Positions 63,875 to 64,000 of a DNA stretch of 64,000 nt are shown piece after piece (the first letter of the stretch is position 1; each line of letters opens with the position of its first letter). Origin of the DNA: Flavobacteriales bacterium. Lineage in GTDB: Bacteria > Bacteroidota > Bacteroidia > Flavobacteriales_D > Crocinitomicaceae. Where the stretch lies: positions 149,572-213,571 of the forward strand of contig CANHHA010000001.1 of NCBI GenBank assembly GCA_947460825.1. The letters are read 5' to 3'. Position numbers and translations under genes: made by a program. Under the pieces are notes generated by a model. That model was given only the letters and a program-made list of their open reading frames with translations. It did not search any database and was not told the origin of the DNA.

Positions 63875-64000
63875 ATGTTAAACTACAACACTATAAACGA
63901 TCTTTTCGGTGCTCCATTAAATACAGTTGGAAGACCTAACGTCCCATTCAAACTGAAAACTTGGCATGTTGTCGGTGGTCTAGTTGTTGCATACGTTTTA
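63875..64000 (+). CDS. 5' part of a CDS truncated by the window end
   Basis: ATG at 63875, open to the end (MLNYNTINDLFGAPLNTVGRPNVPFKLKTWHVVGGLVVAYVL). Confidence 0.5.
   Translation, partial: MLNYNTINDLFGAPLNTVGRPNVPFKLKTWHVVGGLVVAYVL

Overview
This 64 kb window looks like a Bacteroidota chromosome (Flavobacteriales-like: T9SS C-terminal sorting domains, TAnnTTTG-type -7 boxes). From left to right it contains: (1) an ABC-transporter-dependent surface polysaccharide locus, ~0.1-19 kb (HisF/HisH-type amidotransferase pair, gmd/fcl, many glycosyltransferases, two FkbM methyltransferases, acetyltransferase, DegT aminotransferase, Wzt/Wzm), including a scarred segment with glycosyltransferase remnants around a GldL-like membrane protein; (2) mostly core genes, ~19-42 kb (T9SS cargo, lolA-like, smpB, recR, LptF/G-like, two glycosyltransferases, M50 protease, ffh, APC permease, uvrA, katG); (3) an ars operon whose arsC 3' end is duplicated around a DUF1016/YhcG-type nuclease gene; (4) a T9SS M43-like metalloprotease, malic enzyme, an EmrAB/TolC-type efflux operon with TetR, and acs; (5) eight ~100 bp structured two-hairpin repeats, one of which is split by a GIY-YIG nuclease gene whose stop codon is supplied by the repeat; (6) ssrA (tmRNA) with a large serine recombinase abutting and overlapping its 3' end, marking the start of an island that runs off the window. 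The best candidates for an undescribed system are the GIY-YIG/structured-repeat array, the arsC-tail mini-island with the nuclease, and the ssrA-embedded recombinase junction. All family calls are from reading the sequence; no database search was run.
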